From: Desulfobacteraceae bacterium UBA2230
GTDB lineage: Bacteria; Desulfobacterota; Desulfobacteria; Desulfobacterales; Desulfosarcinaceae
Direction of reading: 5' to 3'
DNA: 13,958 nucleotides
NCBI GenBank assembly: GCA_002348005.1
Contig: DDYQ01000099.1
Coordinates: forward strand, 1-13,958
Below, in pieces: positions 13,108 through 13,958 of the stretch. Under the pieces are notes generated by a model. It made no database searches and was not told where the DNA came from. It saw nothing but the letters and a program-made list of their open reading frames with translations. The first letter of the stretch is position 1, and each line of letters begins with the position of its first letter. Made by a program: the position numbers and the translations under genes.

Positions 13108-13958
13108 TTAGCGTTTCGAATCTTTGCTCTTTTGCTGATACGTATCCGTGGTGCGGTCCTGCAGATAGATGTGGGCGAAAATGCGCGGATCGGCTTCTTC
13201 GTACCACCGCTGGCCCTGTTGCCGGCAGCGGTCGCAGGCCTTGCGGGGGATATGCACGGCCAGAACGCGGGCGCCGCGGTCGCAGGAGGAATCGATGCGC
13301 AAAGCGCCGGCGCACGCCTCGCACAGGCGCACCTGTTCGCTCTGGGTTTCCCGCAGGCTGTCCGTGTCGTAGTAAATGCTGCGGTAGCGCTGATCACAGC
13401 CCGGCCGCCGGCGCATGGACTTGGCCAGAGTCCGGCGCTGCCGGAAAATGTCCAGGGCTTCCCGGCAGGTCTCCTTGATACGCTTGGTGACCTCGGGCCG
13501 TTGCTGAATACGCTCGGGACGGAAATCGGGTTCGTGCAGGTTGCTGTAATCGAGCCCGGCCATGGCCAGGATGATGCCGGCATTCACATAGGGCAGGGCG
13601 CCCTCGATGGAATAGCCGCCTTCCAGCACGGCGATATCGGCCTTGAGCAAGGCGGTGAGTTCGGCGTAGCCGTGCGCCGAAAAATTCATATTGGTGATGG
13701 GGTCGGAGTAGTGGTTGTCCTGTCCGGCGCTGTTGACGATCAAATCGGGCTTGAATTCCTCCAGTATGGGCAGCACGACTTCGCGGATGGCATGCAGAAA
13801 ACCCTCTTCGGCGGTGTGCGGCGGCAGGGGGATATTGATCGTGCTACCCACCGCATTGGGACCGCCGATCTCGTCCAGGAAACCCGAGCCGGGATAAAGC
13901 GTCCGGCCGTCCTGGTGCATGGAAATGAAGAGCGTGTCCGGATCGTGCCAGTAGATGT
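13108..13958 (-). CDS. Histone deacetylase superfamily hydrolase with C-terminal Cys-rich module, 5' partial
   Basis: C-terminal 283 residues of an HDAC/AcuC/acetylpolyamine-amidohydrolase-fold protein; the first zinc ligands (DxH) lie beyond the window end. Recognisable parts are YWHDPDTLFISMHQDG, TLYPGSGFLDEIGG, NIPLPPHTAEEGF, the NSAGQDNHYSDP loop whose Asp (visible residue 81) should bind zinc, and LEGGYS with the catalytic Tyr (116). The family normally ends soon after this. Here about 110 further residues follow, basic and Cys-rich, with CEAC (213-216), Cys226 and CDRC (242-245) that look like a zinc ribbon. It ends in TAA, 19 nt before epmA, and is probably co-transcribed with it. Substrate unknown: protein N-acetyl-lysine or a small acetylated amine are both possible. 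Confidence 0.87.
   Translation of the reverse strand, partial: IYWHDPDTLFISMHQDGRTLYPGSGFLDEIGGPNAVGSTINIPLPPHTAEEGFLHAIREVVLPILEEFKPDLIVNSAGQDNHYSDPITNMNFSAHGYAELTALLKADIAVLEGGYSIEGALPYVNAGIILAMAGLDYSNLHEPDFRPERIQQRPEVTKRIKETCREALDIFRQRRTLAKSMRRRPGCDQRYRSIYYDTDSLRETQSEQVRLCEACAGALRIDSSCDRGARVLAVHIPRKACDRCRQQGQRWYEEADPRIFAHIYLQDRTTDTYQQKSKDSKR

Noticed and set aside
1..13958. CRISPR arrays, tRNA or rRNA genes, insertion sequences, phage or defence genes
   Set aside because: No repeat-spacer pattern, cloverleaf, transposase or integrase, or terminal inverted repeat could be seen, and the genes are of uniform GC-rich style.

Overview
This is a GC-rich (by eye above 60 %), densely coded bacterial chromosome segment with no mobile elements, CRISPR arrays or tRNA/rRNA genes. 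The gene set suggests a Desulfobacterota (deltaproteobacterial, sulfate-reducer-like) genome: a DUF3786 protein, two MoeA paralogues one of which carries a C-terminal PBP-like domain, an archease/RtcB pair, an AlgC-type phosphohexomutase and a stand-alone EpmA. The taxonomic call rests on gene content and style only.

Layout. (1) 2-1231 (+): the rest of an FAD/NAD(P)-dependent oxidoreductase whose first residues lie before the window, interrupted by one in-frame TAG at 494-496. (2) 2459-1285 (-): a two-gene operon of a winged-helix-like hypothetical protein and a DUF3786 protein, convergent with gene 1 and separated from it by a short hairpin. (3) 2460-2740: a 281-bp divergent promoter region. 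(4) 2741-10236 (+): a co-directional run of moeA, moeA-PBP fusion, archease, rtcB, uppP and algC-type phosphohexomutase. It closes with a convincing intrinsic terminator at 10247-10280. (5) 10292-12023 (+): an MFS exporter one base ahead of trmO. (6) 12024-12173: a structured gap between convergent genes holding a 10-bp inverted repeat. (7) 13958-12174 (-): a histone-deacetylase-fold hydrolase (5' end beyond the window) with a C-terminal Cys-rich module, followed after 19 nt by epmA.

How the genes fit together. The two MoeA proteins serve the last step of molybdenum (or tungsten) cofactor assembly, expected in an anaerobe rich in Mo/W oxidoreductases. The second moeA overlaps the archease start by 4 nt, so cofactor synthesis is translationally coupled to the RtcB RNA-ligase module. 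uppP and the phosphohexomutase are cell-envelope genes (lipid-carrier recycling, sugar-phosphate supply). trmO (tRNA t6A37 methylation) and epmA (EF-P lysylation) both act on translation.

Most notable points are the single amber codon in an otherwise intact oxidoreductase, the close in-frame second stops behind three of four other TAG-terminated genes, the moeA-PBP/archease/rtcB coupling, the deacetylase-zinc-ribbon/epmA pair, the paired winged-helix/DUF3786 operon, a possible AUU start on the MFS gene, and short degenerate tandem repeats in intergenic spacers. No wholly new multi-gene system can be demonstrated from the sequence alone.
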